64,000 bases of DNA. Origin: Thinopyrum elongatum (lineage: Eukaryota > Streptophyta > Magnoliopsida > Poales > Poaceae). Location: contig CM022300.1 of assembly GCA_011799875.1 (NCBI GenBank), forward strand, positions 234,620,807-234,684,806, in the 5' to 3' direction. Positions 43,812 to 55,827 of this stretch are shown here, piece after piece (the first letter of the stretch is position 1; every line of letters starts with the position of its first letter). Under the pieces are notes generated by a model that saw nothing but the letters and a program-made list of their open reading frames with translations, did not search any database and was not told where the DNA came from. Position numbers and translations under genes: made by a program.

Positions 43812-44646
43812 ATGTAATCGAGTTAGTTTTGTTACAGCTTCATCCCTAGTATCCATTATGTTCTGAGCTTGATGTTGCTATGACTTTGCCATGCTTAATG
43901 CTTGTCACCTTGGGCCCAGGTGCCATGATTTCAGATCTGAACAGCTTATGTTATCACCATTATATCTATGTTCTAGATTCGATCTTGCAAGTTATAGTCA
44001 CCTACTACGTGTTATGATCCGACAACCCCGGAGTGACAATAGTCGGGACACTTCCCGGTGATGACCGTAGTTTGAGGAGTTCATTTATTCACCGTGTGTT
44101 AATGCTTTGTTCCGGTTCTCTATTAAAAGGAGGCCTTAATATCCCTTAGTTTCCAATAGGACCCCGCTGCCACGGGAGGGTAGGACAAAAGATGTCATGC
44201 AAGTTCTTTCCATAAGCACGTATGAGTATTTACGGAATACATGCCTACATTATATTTATGAACTGGAGCTAGTGCCGTATCGCCCTGGGTTATAACTGTC
44301 ACATGATGAATATCATCCAACAAATTACCGATCCAATGCCTATGATTTTCCTACATATTGATCTTGCTAAGTTACTACTGCTACTGTTACTGTTGCACTT
44401 GCTACAAAATCACTGCTATCACTGTTACCGTTACTATTGCTGTTGCTCCTAGTATCAAAATTATCATACTACTTTGCTACTAATCACTTTGCTGCAGATA
44501 ATTAATCTCCAGGTGTGGTTGAATTGACAACTCAGCTGCTAATACTTACAAATATTCTTTGGCTCCCCTTGTGTCGAATCTATAAATTCGGGTTGAATAC
44601 TCTACCCTCGAAAACTGTTGTGATCCCCTATACTTGTGGGTTATCA
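43812..44646 (+). repeat. Truncated 5' LTR of element E (Sabrina-like)
   Basis: Matches the 3' LTR from 63831 onward, so the first 577 bp are missing and the full LTR would be about 1412 bp. It ends CTTGTGGGTTATCA. The left end is joined to D through an 18-bp filler (43799-43816) sharing 5 bp (ATGTA) with the LTR. It contains trinucleotide-rich sequence at 44376-44470. Confidence 0.88.
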
Positions 44647-44657
44647 AGACCTTTTTC

Positions 44658-44675
44658 TGGTGCCGTTGCCGGGGA
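44658..44675 (+). other. Primer binding site of element E (tRNA-Asp type)
   Basis: TGGTGCCGTTGCCGGGGA lies 11 bp after the LTR, one mismatch from the G site and otherwise complementary to tRNA-Asp. Confidence 0.82.
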
Positions 44676-44724
44676 GCATAGCTATATTTGTTGAGTCACT
44701 TGGTATTATTATCAAATTATCACT

Positions 44725-47492
44725 ATGAAGAATCTGAAGGATGCTAAGACTAAGATTTTTCCCTCTAAGACGAGGGGAGGTAAGGAACTGCCATCCAGCT
44801 CCGCTTTAGATTCACCTTCTGTTATAAGTAAACTTGCAACACCACCACATGCTATTAATTCTGATATGTCGCAAGTTATTGATGATGCTACTTCTGCTAT
44901 GAATGCTTATGATGATGCCAGTACCTTGCTTGATGATGATGTGCCACTAGGTGAATTTCTTGATGAACAAATTGCTAGAGTAAGACAACATGATATTGTT
45001 GAAACTGATGATGAGTTTGAAACTGAAAATCTTGAAACACCTACTAGAACTAGCCGTCCTAGATATGAATTGCCTAAGGTACCGAAAGGTTATGTTGTGG
45101 GTGAGGAGGCAACTAGAGATATTCTTGCTTGTAAGGATAGAGATGATCTAGAGAAATTATTATGCAAGTACAATGAAAAATCTCTGAATGCTAGAATGAA
45201 ATATGATCCTAAGTTTGCTACTTCACCTACCTTTATTGATAATAAGGATTATGAATTCTCTGTTGACCCAGAATTAATTACTTTGGTTGAATCTGATCCT
45301 TTCCATGGTTATGAAACTGAAACTGTTGTGGCACATCTTACTTAGTTAAACGACATAGCCACCCTTTTTGCTCATGATGAGAAAATTCGCTATTACTATA
45401 TTCTCAAATTATTTCCGTTCTCATTAAAGGGTGATGCTAAAGCTTGGTACAATACTCTTGCTCCTGGTTGTGTGCGTAGTCCCCAGGATATGATTTACTA
45501 CTTCTCTGAAAAATATTTTCCTGCTCATAAGAAACAAGCTGCCTTACAGGAAATATTTAACTTTGCGCAAATTGAAGAAGAGAGTCTCCCACAAGCTTGG
45601 GGGAGGCTTCTTCAATTGCTTAATGCTTTGCCTGATCATCCTCTTAAGAAAAATGAAATACTTGATATCTTCTATAATGGACTAACCGATGCTTCTAGGG
45701 ACTTCCTAGATAGTTGTGCTGGTTGTGTTTTCAGGGAACGAACTATTGGACAAGCCGAAGAACTATTGAATAACATATTGAAAAATTATGATGATTGCAC
45801 TCCTCCTGAAACACCGCCTAAACCCACTCCGAAGAAGAGGGGTATCCTATATCTCAGTCCTGAAGATATCAAGAGGCAAAGAAATCTATGAAGGAAAAGG
45901 GTATTAAAGCTGAGCATGTTAAAAATTTACCTCCTATTGAAGAAATACATGGGCTTTATACACCACTACCACCTGTGGTGGTAGAGGTAAATTCTCTAAT
46001 GAAATTCAATGATAATGATAATCCTCACAATATGCACCCTAGCCAATGCCTTTATGAGTTTGAAAATTATATTAGGAAACAAGATCACTTCAATGCAAAT
46101 GTTATGAAACAATTGAAATACAATTCTGATATGATTGCTCGCTTAAGTGACTTGTTATTTAGAATCTCAAATAATGTTAGAGGTGTAGGGAAGCATGCTT
46201 CTATGGTTCAAACTCAGATAGAACAAGTTGCTAAATCTCAAAGAGAACTGCTTGATGAAATGAATAATAATATTAATGATCATGCTGTTAGAGTAATGAC
46301 TTGAGGAGGTAGAATAACTCAGGAACCAATTTATCCTGAGGGACGCCCAAAAAGAATTGAACAAGACTCTCAAAGAGTTGACACTGATGCACGTAGTCCT
46401 CCTAAAAAGAAAAAGAAAAAGAAATACAATAGGACTTTGCATGCCTCTAGTGAACCTGAAGTAGAAAAACCTCCTGATAATGATAATGAAGTCTCTATCT
46501 CTAATGCTGAAACTCAATCTGGTAGTGAACACTCACCTTCTGATAATGAAAAAGATAATGATGAGGTTCATGAAGACACTCAAACAAATAATAAAGAACC
46601 AGACAATGATGTTGAGATAGAACAAGCAGTTGATCTTGATAACCAACAACCTAAGAATAAAAGATATGATAAAAGAGACTTTGCTGCCAGAAAACATGGA
46701 AAGGAAAGAGAACCATGGGTTCAAAAACCTATGCCCTTTCCACCTAAGTCAACTAAAAAGAAAGATGATGAAGAATTTGAACGCTTTGTTGAAATGCTGA
46801 GGCCAGTCTTTTTGCGTACTCGCTTGACTGATATCCTTAAAATGCCTCCTTATGCAAAGTACATGAAAGACATCATTACCAATAAGAGAAAAGTACCGAA
46901 AGCTGAAATCTCCACTATGCTTGCTAATTATACCTTTAAAGATGGAGTACCTAAAAAACTTGGAGATCCGGGAATACCAACTATACCTTGCTCCATCTAA
47001 AGAAATTATGTGAAAACTGCTTTATGTGATTTGGGAGCTGGTGTTAGTGTGATGCCCTTCTCTTTATATAAAAGACTTGATTTGAATAAACTCACACCTA
47101 ATGAAATACCTTTGCAAATGGCTGACAAATCAACTGCCATACCTATCGGTATTTGTGAGGATGTGCTCGTTGTTGTTGCTAATGTTACTATTTTGACTGA
47201 CTTTGCTATACTTGAGATGCCCGAGGATGACAACATATCGATTATCCTTGGTAGACCCTTCTTGAATACTGCAGGGGCTGTTATTGATTGCAATAAAAGC
47301 AAGGTCACTTTTCATATTAATGGTAATGAGCATACGGGGCACTTTCCGAAGAAACAATTCCAAGTGAATGGTATTAATGTTATTGAAAAATTCCGGCAAT
47401 CACTATTGGAAGTTTTTAACTACCTCTACCTACTGTTAAAAAGAAATAGGAAATGCTTATTGTTGGGGATATTTATATCCCCGTTGAGGTAA
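44725..47492 (+). pseudogene. gag-protease of element E, broken by three stops and a frameshift
   Basis: ATG at 44725 opens a frame of about 920 codons once breaks are allowed. An acidic N-terminus (LDDDVPLGEFLDEQ) is followed by the retrotransposon gag capsid region (LFPFSLKGDAKAWYNTL at about 45408-45460). A Lys/Pro linker, a coiled MVQTQIEQVAKSQREL stretch and a very acidic Asn/Glu/Asp tract (46440-46660) come next. The aspartic protease follows, with DLGAGVSVM as active-site loop (47031-47058) and IILGRPFLNT as the flap strand. Breaks are TAG 45343, a 1-base loss near 45870, TGA 46302 and TAA 46998. No RT follows, so the element is non-autonomous by design or decay. Confidence 0.85.
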
Positions 47493-48283
47493 CTTAGTGA
47501 TTTACGAAAGTTCTTCGGTTTCATGCTAATCAAAAGTGGTTGTTAATAAGACTTGATCAACCTTATTAATGGATCATTTTTGAGAGGTATGAAGTTGATG
47601 AATTTAGTACGCACTACCTTCTGTCCCAACCTTTTGTTATCTGTTTTTATTAGCCAAATAAAATAAAATGCCATGTTTTGTCTGTTTTCTGATTTTCCTG
47701 TGCAATAAAAAATGACCCAAAAATAAAAGTTCTTAGAATGCTCTGAAAATTTGATACGATTTTTTTCTGAATATTTAAGAATTTTTGGTGCAAATAATAT
47801 CAGAGGGAGGTGCACCAGGTGGGCACAACCCACCTAGGCGCGCCAGGACCCCCAGGCGCGCCCTGGTGGGTTGTGGTCCCCACGTGGCCCCCCTCACTTA
47901 TCTCTTCATCCCACATCATCACCTACCTCCAGAAAAAATTCACCATTGATCTTGCTCTCGTGTTCTTGCTCTCAAACCCGCGGATTTCGATCTCTTTGCT
48001 TGAAGCTCGGTTTCCAAAACTATTTCGGGGGATTGGTGCTTGGTATGTGACTCCTCCGTGTATCCAATTAGTTTTTACTTTAGTTGTTTATATTTTGAAT
48101 AATTAGCTACTCTTGATGCTGCTGTAGATGAGCTTCCATGTTGAATTCTTAAAGTTTTAATTAGTTTGAATGCTTGGTATGGCCTCTATGCTTCCCTATA
48201 AGTAGTTGCTATCAATCTTGTTAAGTTTTGTTGAGAAAAATTTTGTGGACTAAAAATTTCAGAATTTTGCTCATAGGGAAAAC
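47493..48283 (+). mobile_element. Element E spacer between the two ORFs, containing an LTR-like block
   Basis: No gene. Bases about 47715-47900 resemble the element's own LTR at 63385-63560: an AATAAAAGTTCT start, then GGTGGGCACAACCCACC, GGCGCGCC and CCCCAC blocks in the same order. The LTR has its TATA box 20-40 bp further on, whereas here the equivalent stretch (47895-47940) has no clear TATA. Possibly an internal promoter or leader acquired from an LTR. Confidence 0.55.
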
Positions 48284-48418
48284 ATGGGTATCTTTAGGAA
48301 GTTTGCTTCCAAGAAGAACTCCAAGGGAGTAATTGGGGAGTCATCTGACAGTGATCTCCACACCCGGAGGTTGGCGGAGTTACGGCCGTGCGAATGGCTG
48401 CATACCCCGTTCATGGAA
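48284..48418 (+). pseudogene. ORF2 of element E, first 45 codons, cut by element I
   Basis: ATG at 48284 starts MGIFRKFASKKNSKG. Codon 45 ends exactly at 48418, the last base of the TSD TGGAA. The frame resumes at 60250. It is the basic N-terminus of the protein described at 60250-61053. Confidence 0.7.
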
Positions 48419-49886
48419 TGTGGCGCCCCGCCTGATTACCTCTGTAGCCAGACGGTCGCCACGCATGCCAGCCCAGGAAATCACTCTGGCATGCGCGTTT
48501 ACAACAAGTATCATGAACACAGGCATTTCTATTAATGGATATATAAGTATTACATGAGATATATTACAGAAGGGTGGCAGCGGAAAAGCTCTATCTAAGG
48601 CAGCATGGTCCTGGTGCGTCTCCAATCCATAGGGATCTGACTGGGTTACGCTCCTAGCCCGCGAATGGTCCGGCTCCTCGACGACGGACGACGGATTCTT
48701 ATGTGAACCTGGCCACATTGAAGGCCCCTGAGTACTTTTGAATGTACTCGCAAGCAAACCAAACTAACATATACACCAAGCAATGCAATCCATGGCATTC
48801 AAGCATGCATTTGTTATTAGAGCAACATTAATTATCATGGCATAACATATCTATCTAGCAAAATTAATTATCATGTCATAACAGGTTCATCCAGCAAGGT
48901 AACTACTAAGGTAATATACCGTAAAGTAAAGCATATCAAGTAAATAATCCATACTCTGAACATTCTCGTGATCCAGTCTGAATCTGATCCAAATCCAACC
49001 CAAATCATGTGGTCATCCGACCACTCCTCTTATAGCCATCCCATGGCTAATATATCACATTCCTGACATCATCTGATGTCTACACAAGATGAGCTCTTCC
49101 ATCATTATTATCTTTGTTATGGTTGACCACCTAGTGAGGTCTGGTCGGACTGTCCAATACCATGGACACGACTATTCGAATAAATTTTACACTCTGCAGA
49201 GGTTGCGCACTTTACCCACACTATGGAGCACTGACCTCGTGATCCCATTTGGGTGGACCAGCGTTGCTCCAACGAATCCTGCCTGACCCGTGACTCCTCT
49301 ACCGTACCACCGACAATCATACCCTCCCAGGGTCATGTCCTGGGTGGCCCCTGTGTCACCTCATGACGCCTGCCACCGTCGTGGCCAAACTAAACTGTCC
49401 CAAACGGGGACGCCGGCAAATAACTCAACTGGGCTCACAAGGTTATCGTCGCCTACCGGGCCAGGGCAGCGCGCACGCATAACCTTCCCTAGTTGGTGGT
49501 ACCGATAAAAGAGCACGCGATCAAACCAAGTCAAGGCCGTCCCATACCAGCAAATGTGGTTGCACGAATAAGCCCGGACAGGTGACTCAAGATCAACTGA
49601 CTAAGTTCCTTTAGCAAGCTTAAGGATTCATCACATTAACTTAACATGGTGGTAACTAGGTATGAGATAACAACTGTGGAAACATAACAACCTATCTCCA
49701 TATAACATCACAATGAGTCGTTAATGAAACAATATTTAAATGGCAAGTTATCATTTTACAAGTTCTAGCTGTAAGTGACGACCATCAGAACCCTTGCACA
49801 AAACCTACAAAGAAACCAGTAGCCGCCAGAACGGTCTTTACAACTCAGATCTGGGACATTACTGGAATAGCTCAACCCCGGCTCAA

Positions 49887-50110
49887 GACGGCTGAAAAGC
49901 AGCTCAGAGCATGAGACGGTGTTCATAAGAAGAATGTAGCAGTTCCCTAAGACGGCCGAGAAACAGCTCAGAGCATAGGGTCACCGCTACGGAAAGAAAT
50001 TCAACAGCTCCCCTTGACGGCCGAAAAGCAGCTCAGAACACGGACAGTTGTTGAAAAGAGAAACAAAAGTCGGCATCCACCCCGGACGGCCGGAAACAGC
50101 TCAGAACACA
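49887..50110. repeat. Four diverged boxes at 64-69 bp spacing in the I 3' LTR
   Basis: The core GACGGC(T/C)G(A)AAA(G)CAGCTCAGA begins at 49887, 49951, 50016 and 50085. The array is repeated in the other LTR at 57295, 57359, 57424 and 57493. It lies about 1 kb downstream of the candidate TATA on the minus strand, so it would be transcribed. Its role is unknown. Confidence 0.6.
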
Positions 50111-51152
50111 GGCATGGTGCCATCACCGAAGAAAGTGCAAGCAAGGGTTCGTCGGAGTCACATACAGCTCACCACTACACAAGCAAGCATAAGCATATTG
50201 ATTTAAACATGCAAGAAATATCACAGAGCAATGCTTTAGGGCATATATCAGATGGTTGGCTTGCTTGGGGTCGAAGAAATACTCCGGGAAGAAGTGCGGT
50301 GAAGCCGCGGAAGAACTCGCCGAAAAAGTTCTCTCTCGGAGGGGCTAATAGAGGGAAAGGGCAAAATGGTAATTTTTAGAATGTGTAAACATTATGAAAA
50401 TGATACCATCGGAAAGGGCTCGACGAGACGAAGACGTGAGCGTTGCTTTAACCTGAATTGGAGTTGCGAGCGAAAAGTTGCAAAGGTTTTTTCTACTAGG
50501 GACCTATTGGTAAAATAATAATTACAGAGAGGTCCTTGATAGCACGGCCGGTCGCGTACTCCAGGGAAATACGCTTTCCTTCAGGGAAAACGGAAATACG
50601 CTAAAGGCGCTTCCACTTATTCCGGTCAAAGGTCCGGTCAGCGCCCGAGAGACCGACGTGGAGGGCCCACCTTCATCTCTCTCTCCTCCTCCCTGGCTTT
50701 CTTCCTGCTCACGGCGGGCAGAGGAGGAGCTTCGACCACCGGCCGTAGCGGGCGCCTGGCGCCGCGGGAGGGCCGGCCGGCACACGGAGATGCTCCGCCA
50801 CTCCACGCTGTGCTCGTAGGAGGCTGCGGGGCTGGCTGGTACTGCCCATAGTGCCGTCGCCACGGGACCGGCCGCGGCGGCAGAAGCACCGCAGGGGAGC
50901 CGCGCCGGCAAGGTTTCCCCGGCAAAATGGAGGACGGCGGAGGCTCTGCTAGAACCAGAGGAGGCCGAGTGCGGGGTTGGAGAGGAGGGGAAGGACCAGG
51001 GCGCCGGGTAGGCCGAGGGGACCGGGCAGCGGAGCCGCGGCCATGGGAGGCGAGAGAGTAGCTTGAGCTCAAATGAGAGATGGGGCTGGGTGCTAGGACA
51101 TAGAGGAGAAGCTGGAGGTGCCGTGGGTGCCTGAGGAGAGCTCCGCCCTCGG

Positions 51153-51162
51153 CTATATATAG
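51153..51162 (-). promoter_or_regulatory. Candidate TATA box, I 3' LTR
   Basis: CTATATATAG, palindromic, with a GC-rich flank on either side. The same motif is at 58560-58569 in the 5' LTR. On minus it would drive transcription toward the element interior from the 5' copy. Confidence 0.5.
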
Positions 51163-52836
51163 GCGGCCGATGGCGAGGCGATTGGGACGACCGCCGTGGC
51201 ATCCTTATCAGCTCACTGGAGCTCGAGGACACACGGCAGGAGAGGGAGATGTTGGCAAGGTCTCCGGGAGAGTGGGGAGGCCTCGAGTGCATTCGAGAAG
51301 ACTCGGGGAAGAAGACGACAACGGTCACGGGTACGTACTGTGGGCAGCAGTGCGGCGGAGCTCGTCGTGGTCTGATGGGGAAGAATATGGGGAGGGAGAA
51401 AGGTCCAGAGCGGGTGCACGTGTGGTACGGAGACAATGGACATGGTTGTACGCGCGAAAGCTGGCCGGAGGTGGCCTGGCAAGCAAGGTCAGTGCGCAGA
51501 GCGCCTGTTTGGCGCGGCGACCGCGTGGTCACCACGGGTGCCGCCTCACCAGGGCACCAAATGGTCTTGGAACTTTGTCAATAAGATGCCTCTCTGCTCA
51601 AATAGGTGAGAGGAGTATCTGGAACCTGCTAGTTAGCACTGAGATGAGAGAAACTTGCTGAAACATATTTCAACAGCAAACTTGGGTGGACTCTACTGAA
51701 GAAATGGATGAGGGATAGGATCTGGCTCTTTGTCACAATGAGATGTGGTAGGAAGAACTAGGCGCTGGAAGCATTTGAGGTCATTTGGACATGATTTGCA
51801 CATACTTTCTTCACAACTCGGCAATCTGGTAAGAAACTAAAAATGGAAGATGTGCTCAAATGGTTTGATGAAATGGGATGAAATTTGGTGGAGAGTGATG
51901 ATTTGAACATATGAAGCCACTGTAAAAGTTTCATACCATTTGAGTATACCAAAGTGGTACTTGCTTCATAGAGGTTTCAAATGAGCAGAAACTTGAGAAA
52001 ATTGCTGGGGAAAAATGGATAGATGGATTGAGCTGATTTTTGGCTTCCATGAGTTATTTAGCAATGTTAATCACCATGAAAAATTTAAGCTCAAATAGAT
52101 GAAGGGTTCAAGCACTTCCTTTGCAAACTAAAAATCTGGACATAATTTGCAAACGGATGCTGTGCTCAAACTTTGAGTTATGGAACTAGGATTTTGATGA
52201 AAATGGTGAAGATATGGATAGAATAAGCTCCACAAATTATTTGGGATTTTTCCTGGCTACCAAAATGGTAGTTCCTTTAGAAACTGCCCAAAATGCAATA
52301 TTGGCATTAAATAGGAAAATGCAATTTCCCTTATTTAATTATGGGCAACATTTTTATGGGAGCTCAATATGATCACAAAGAATATCTCCACAAGTTTTCA
52401 TCAACTTTAGAGATGGATAGATATTTTCCTGGATTTAATTCCTTTAAACAACAGAAAAAGGAGTTAATTATAAATGAAAAATATTGCAAATGACTTGGCA
52501 ATATTTTTGCATATCCAGGGTTTACAAAGATAGGATGATCACAGGGAAAAATTTGGGAGTCAGCAGATCAAAGGAAATTGGGGTTCCTTTGTAACTGAAG
52601 GAGTTAGGGTTTTCCTTTCGATAACTCGGAAGGTAGGATTTCGATGGTAAAACCCTGAGAATAAATCTTGGGTGGCAAGATTGGTCTGGAGAGAATCACT
52701 GGTTGGATAGGAAAGGCAAGGTTAAATGACCATCTTCATATACCCAGGAGCTATAGAAATCCGATAACACCGAGAAAAAAGACGGGAGTCAAATCCCGCA
52801 AAGGAAAAAAAACAGGAGCGAAAACCAGTTGTTACA

Positions 52837-52850
52837 AACCTACCCCCCTT
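52837..52850 (-). other. Polypurine tract of element I
   Basis: On minus AAGGGGGGTAGGTT runs directly into the 3' LTR start TGTAACA. It is the expected plus-strand primer. Confidence 0.8.
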
Positions 52851-54077
52851 AAGAAAATCTCGTCCTCGAGATTTCCGGGCTTACCTCCCGGTGAAGGGGG
52901 ACTTACCTGTGTGTGACTTGGATCCATCAGCTGTCTTGTCTTCGTTGGTTCATTGGCCTCTTAACTACCTCTTCTGATGGACCATGTGTTGTCTCTGCAC
53001 AGAACTTTCCTTAAATCCTTCTCTTTCCTGTCAGGTGTACCTTTTTCCTTGGTAGTGGTGTTGCTGGGTGAGGTAGCGGGTAATACCAACAAACAGCTCG
53101 GTTTCCATAACCTTGAAGTGACTGCTTCGGGTTTTATTGTGATGCTCCGTACCCTGACCGTCAGGGTAAGACATCCTTTCCTAGTACCAGGCCCATGCGC
53201 TCGTATGGCCTTGATGGCTAGAGGTGACTTTCTCTTTTTGCCGGGTCAGAATGCTCAGTCTGGTTGCGGGTTCCGTACTGACATTTCCTTTTGCTTTCGG
53301 CATTCTGACTCTATCCTTGGGTGATCCACAATTCAAGGAACAGCATGACCGAGCTATTGCTGCTGTATCCCCAACTGAAGTGTCGGGCATGACCTCAAAG
53401 TAATCGTAGACAGTGATCTCTTATTCCAATGATGTCATGGCGTCTACGAGCTGTTGATGCTGATGTGCTTTGAGCCATTCTATCTGAATGTCTTGTTTCA
53501 GACTCCGCCACTTGTGGGGAGGACGCTGTCATATATAGCTTCTGTAGTCCTTGCTATGACCACTGGGCTGAACATAGTACCGCTATCGTCCGGTGTATCT
53601 TTCGGAGCATAGCCTCATATCTTAGTTGATGGCCCACATTCATGATGAGTATGGCAATCTCACTTGTAACCACAAGTAGCGCACTGTTGTGGCCGTATAT
53701 GCAAGAGTCTGACAAGGGTTGTCAATGTCACTCCGTCCGTGAAGCTGTATCTTGTTGACCGTCACGGAGGTTGTTTATCCTCAACTTCCTTGTTGTTGAG
53801 GATTCCCTTGACGGACCTGTCATGACCTGCCAACATTGCTCCTTGATTGTTTTCCCGGTTTGTCGGGCTTGTTCTCACAACTTACTCTTGCATATCTCGT
53901 AGGGGTTGATGTGCTTATATTCTTCTTTGAATTATGGGGCCAATGATTCTCTGAACATAGTCACTCCCGTGTACGAGTGGCTCGCATGAACTGATTCACT
54001 GGACTACATGCTCACAACAAATGCAGGTGTAGGATAAATCTTTTCATAAACACCGAATTCTGAGGTGAATGTGTGTC

Positions 54078-54428
54078 GAAACTAGTTTGTGCTTCTGACA
54101 AGCTTGTTGTGGGCACAACGGTGTGTCGAAGAAGGCTAAATTTCTTTATGCTCGAAGCTTTTGCGAGGGTAGAATGCCGAAGAAGGCTGTGTATCGTACC
54201 TTAAAAACTTTCCTTCATGTGGCTTGCTGCGGAAGGTTGAGTGCCTTATGCCGGAAGTTTTCCCCAGTAGCACACTGAGAAAGATCGGAGTGTTGTACCC
54301 CCGAAGATTTTCTCACCAAGTGGCGTATCAAGGAAAATTGGCAATCTGGTGTCGTCAGCTCTTCTCGGTAGCTTGCAGAGGAAGGCTGGGTTCCTTATAC
54401 CAGAAGCCTTGTGTACGCAGTCGGATCT
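54078..54428. repeat. Degenerate tandem repeat, about seven 50-bp units
   Basis: Units begin at about 54078, 54128, 54179, 54229, 54279, 54329 and 54378, each 49-51 bp. A shared skeleton is GAAGGCTG-GT-CCTTAT-CC-GAAG-TTTTC followed by a GTAGC-type tail. Weaker units may continue to about 54530. The regular period despite strong divergence suggests an old array under some length constraint or simply ancient duplication. Confidence 0.6.
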
Positions 54429-54680
54429 ATGGCCAATTCTGGCTTCTTTCCGAAGTATCTGGAATTTTACCCATGGCGTAGCCAAACTTGGTATGGGCCA
54501 TACTTTGACCGAAGATATTCCGATGGTCATGCACATCACTTGTCCTTCTGCTGGTCTGATCCTTTTTGCTGTAAAGGCTGCACAACTGACGCATGCCTCA
54601 TGTTGATAATTAATCCGGAATTCCTTATGTCGCCGGTAATAAGAAGTTGACGGATAATTCCATTTGGTTCAGCTGAGCTT

Positions 54681-55091
54681 TCAAACATGCGAAGTTCTCA
54701 TTGATTCTGGGCAACCGTGAACGCATCCATATTTCTTGCAAACCTTGTTCACAGTGCCCAGAAAATTTTGCATTTGCATCGGTGAATTCCAAAATATGCT
54801 TTGCAATTTGTAACAACGTACCGGAATTTTGATGCTGCTCTTGGCACATTCACATTCTCGAAATATGTCTTCGGTGGAGAATAAATAATTCTTGGGTCCA
54901 TTGAGAAAAGACTCAAGGTTCACCCCATTGACTGAAAAATCCTTATATCGCGGACCGAATAATTTGTCCTTGCTAGTATTCATTCTTGGTAACTCATCTG
55001 ACTGCTCCTTAGGCGTGATCCATTTTGAGGCAAACTCTCTCAGGTATATTATGGCCTTGTCTGTCGCACACAGATTCTGCTTCTGACCCAT
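54681..55091 (-). CDS. 136-codon hypothetical ORF in the LARD interior
   Basis: Starts MGQKQNLCATDKAII and ends SMRTSHV before a TGA. It is the first long minus-strand frame downstream of the 5' LTR and PBS. It has several Cys residues (CECAK, CKKYGCVHGC) but no CCHC spacing. It could be the eroded remnant of a gag or chance. There is no second copy in this window to compare. Confidence 0.25.
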   Translation of the reverse strand: MGQKQNLCATDKAIIYLREFASKWITPKEQSDELPRMNTSKDKLFGPRYKDFSVNGVNLESFLNGPKNYLFSTEDIFRECECAKSSIKIPVRCYKLQSIFWNSPMQMQNFLGTVNKVCKKYGCVHGCPESMRTSHV

Positions 55092-55810
55092 TCTTCATTC
55101 CTTGACAGATCCAGTGATAATATTCTGAATATCGGGCAGTTGGCTTGGCTTGACTCTTGCTGGATTGGGATTATTGGGTATTATCCCAGTTGCATGCTAA
55201 TCTTCTTAGGCAGCTCTTGCGGATGGATCCAGTCGGAGCGAAGAAACAGAACCGACAAAAGAAACAAGAACTGCGAAAACCAAAAAGCAAATAAAACTCA
55301 AATTTTGTGGACCTTTCACATGTGGCCGAAGATCCACTAGTATAACTAGTATAGCGCACTCGATGCACCTCTAAGGATTTAGAAGCGAAACCACACAATG
55401 CTCCTGGTAGCACTGGTGTCAAGCTCCTACTACTTCCTTAGGGAGCATCAAACTCGTCTCACGCTAGCTATGGTCGTGCGATTCTACGGTTATTGGGGAG
55501 AGATAGAATTTATAAGCGTTTCCCAAAGGAAACTAGAGTTAAGGAGAGAAATGTCAGGGTTAGCAAGCATGGTAAGGATATCTGGTTTACCTAGGGGTTC
55601 AGGGCTCACGGGTCGTTACCGGGTGCGAGCATTTCACACCGGAGGCAAGGGCCACGAGAGTTGGGCTCTGACGGAGCCAAAACCTAGGGGGTTGCCTTAC
55701 GATCAATAGTAGCCGTGCCTGTTTGGCAAAGATGGCTGAAATCCATCTGGGCTTTCTACTGAGCACAAGACAATGAGGTCTGACTAGGGTAACCTATAGT
55801 CAGCCTGGCT

Positions 55811-55822
55811 GCTCTGATACCA
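55811..55822 (-). other. Primer binding site of element I (initiator tRNA-Met)
   Basis: On minus TGGTATCAGAGC, five bases after the 5' LTR end. It is a perfect match to the usual site. Confidence 0.92.
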
Positions 55823-55827
55823 TCCGT

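Larger units (their letters stand above)
48419..52836 (-). repeat. 3' LTR of element I (4418 bp)
   Basis: On minus it starts TGTAACAACTGG (52836) and ends GGGGCGCCACA (48419). The 337-codon frame 50522-51535 lies in a GC-rich part and is not taken as a gene. The candidate TATA is at 51153-51162. Four GACGGC-GAAA-CAGCTC boxes lie at 49887-50110. Confidence 0.93.
52851..55810 (-). mobile_element. Element I interior, mostly non-coding
   Basis: About 3.0 kb with no gag, protease, RT, RNase H or integrase motif on either strand. It includes a degenerate array of about 50-bp units at 54078-54428. The longest minus-strand frame with a plausible start is 54681-55091 (136 codons, MGQKQNLCATDK...), 720 bp after the PBS. 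I recognise no domain in it. Conserved structure rather than protein is the known theme of LARD interiors. Confidence 0.7.

Noticed and set aside
50638..51072. 144-codon frame about 80 bp downstream of the LARD TATA, same length in both LTRs (50638-51072, 58045-58479)
   Set aside because: Both LTRs were identical at insertion, so equal length is expected; composition is low complexity and nothing supports translation.
50522..51535. 337-codon minus-strand ORF in the I 3' LTR
   Set aside because: It lies in a GC-rich, Pro/Ser/Arg-biased stretch, overlaps long frames on the other strand, starts upstream of the TATA motif, and its partner in the other LTR is frame-broken.
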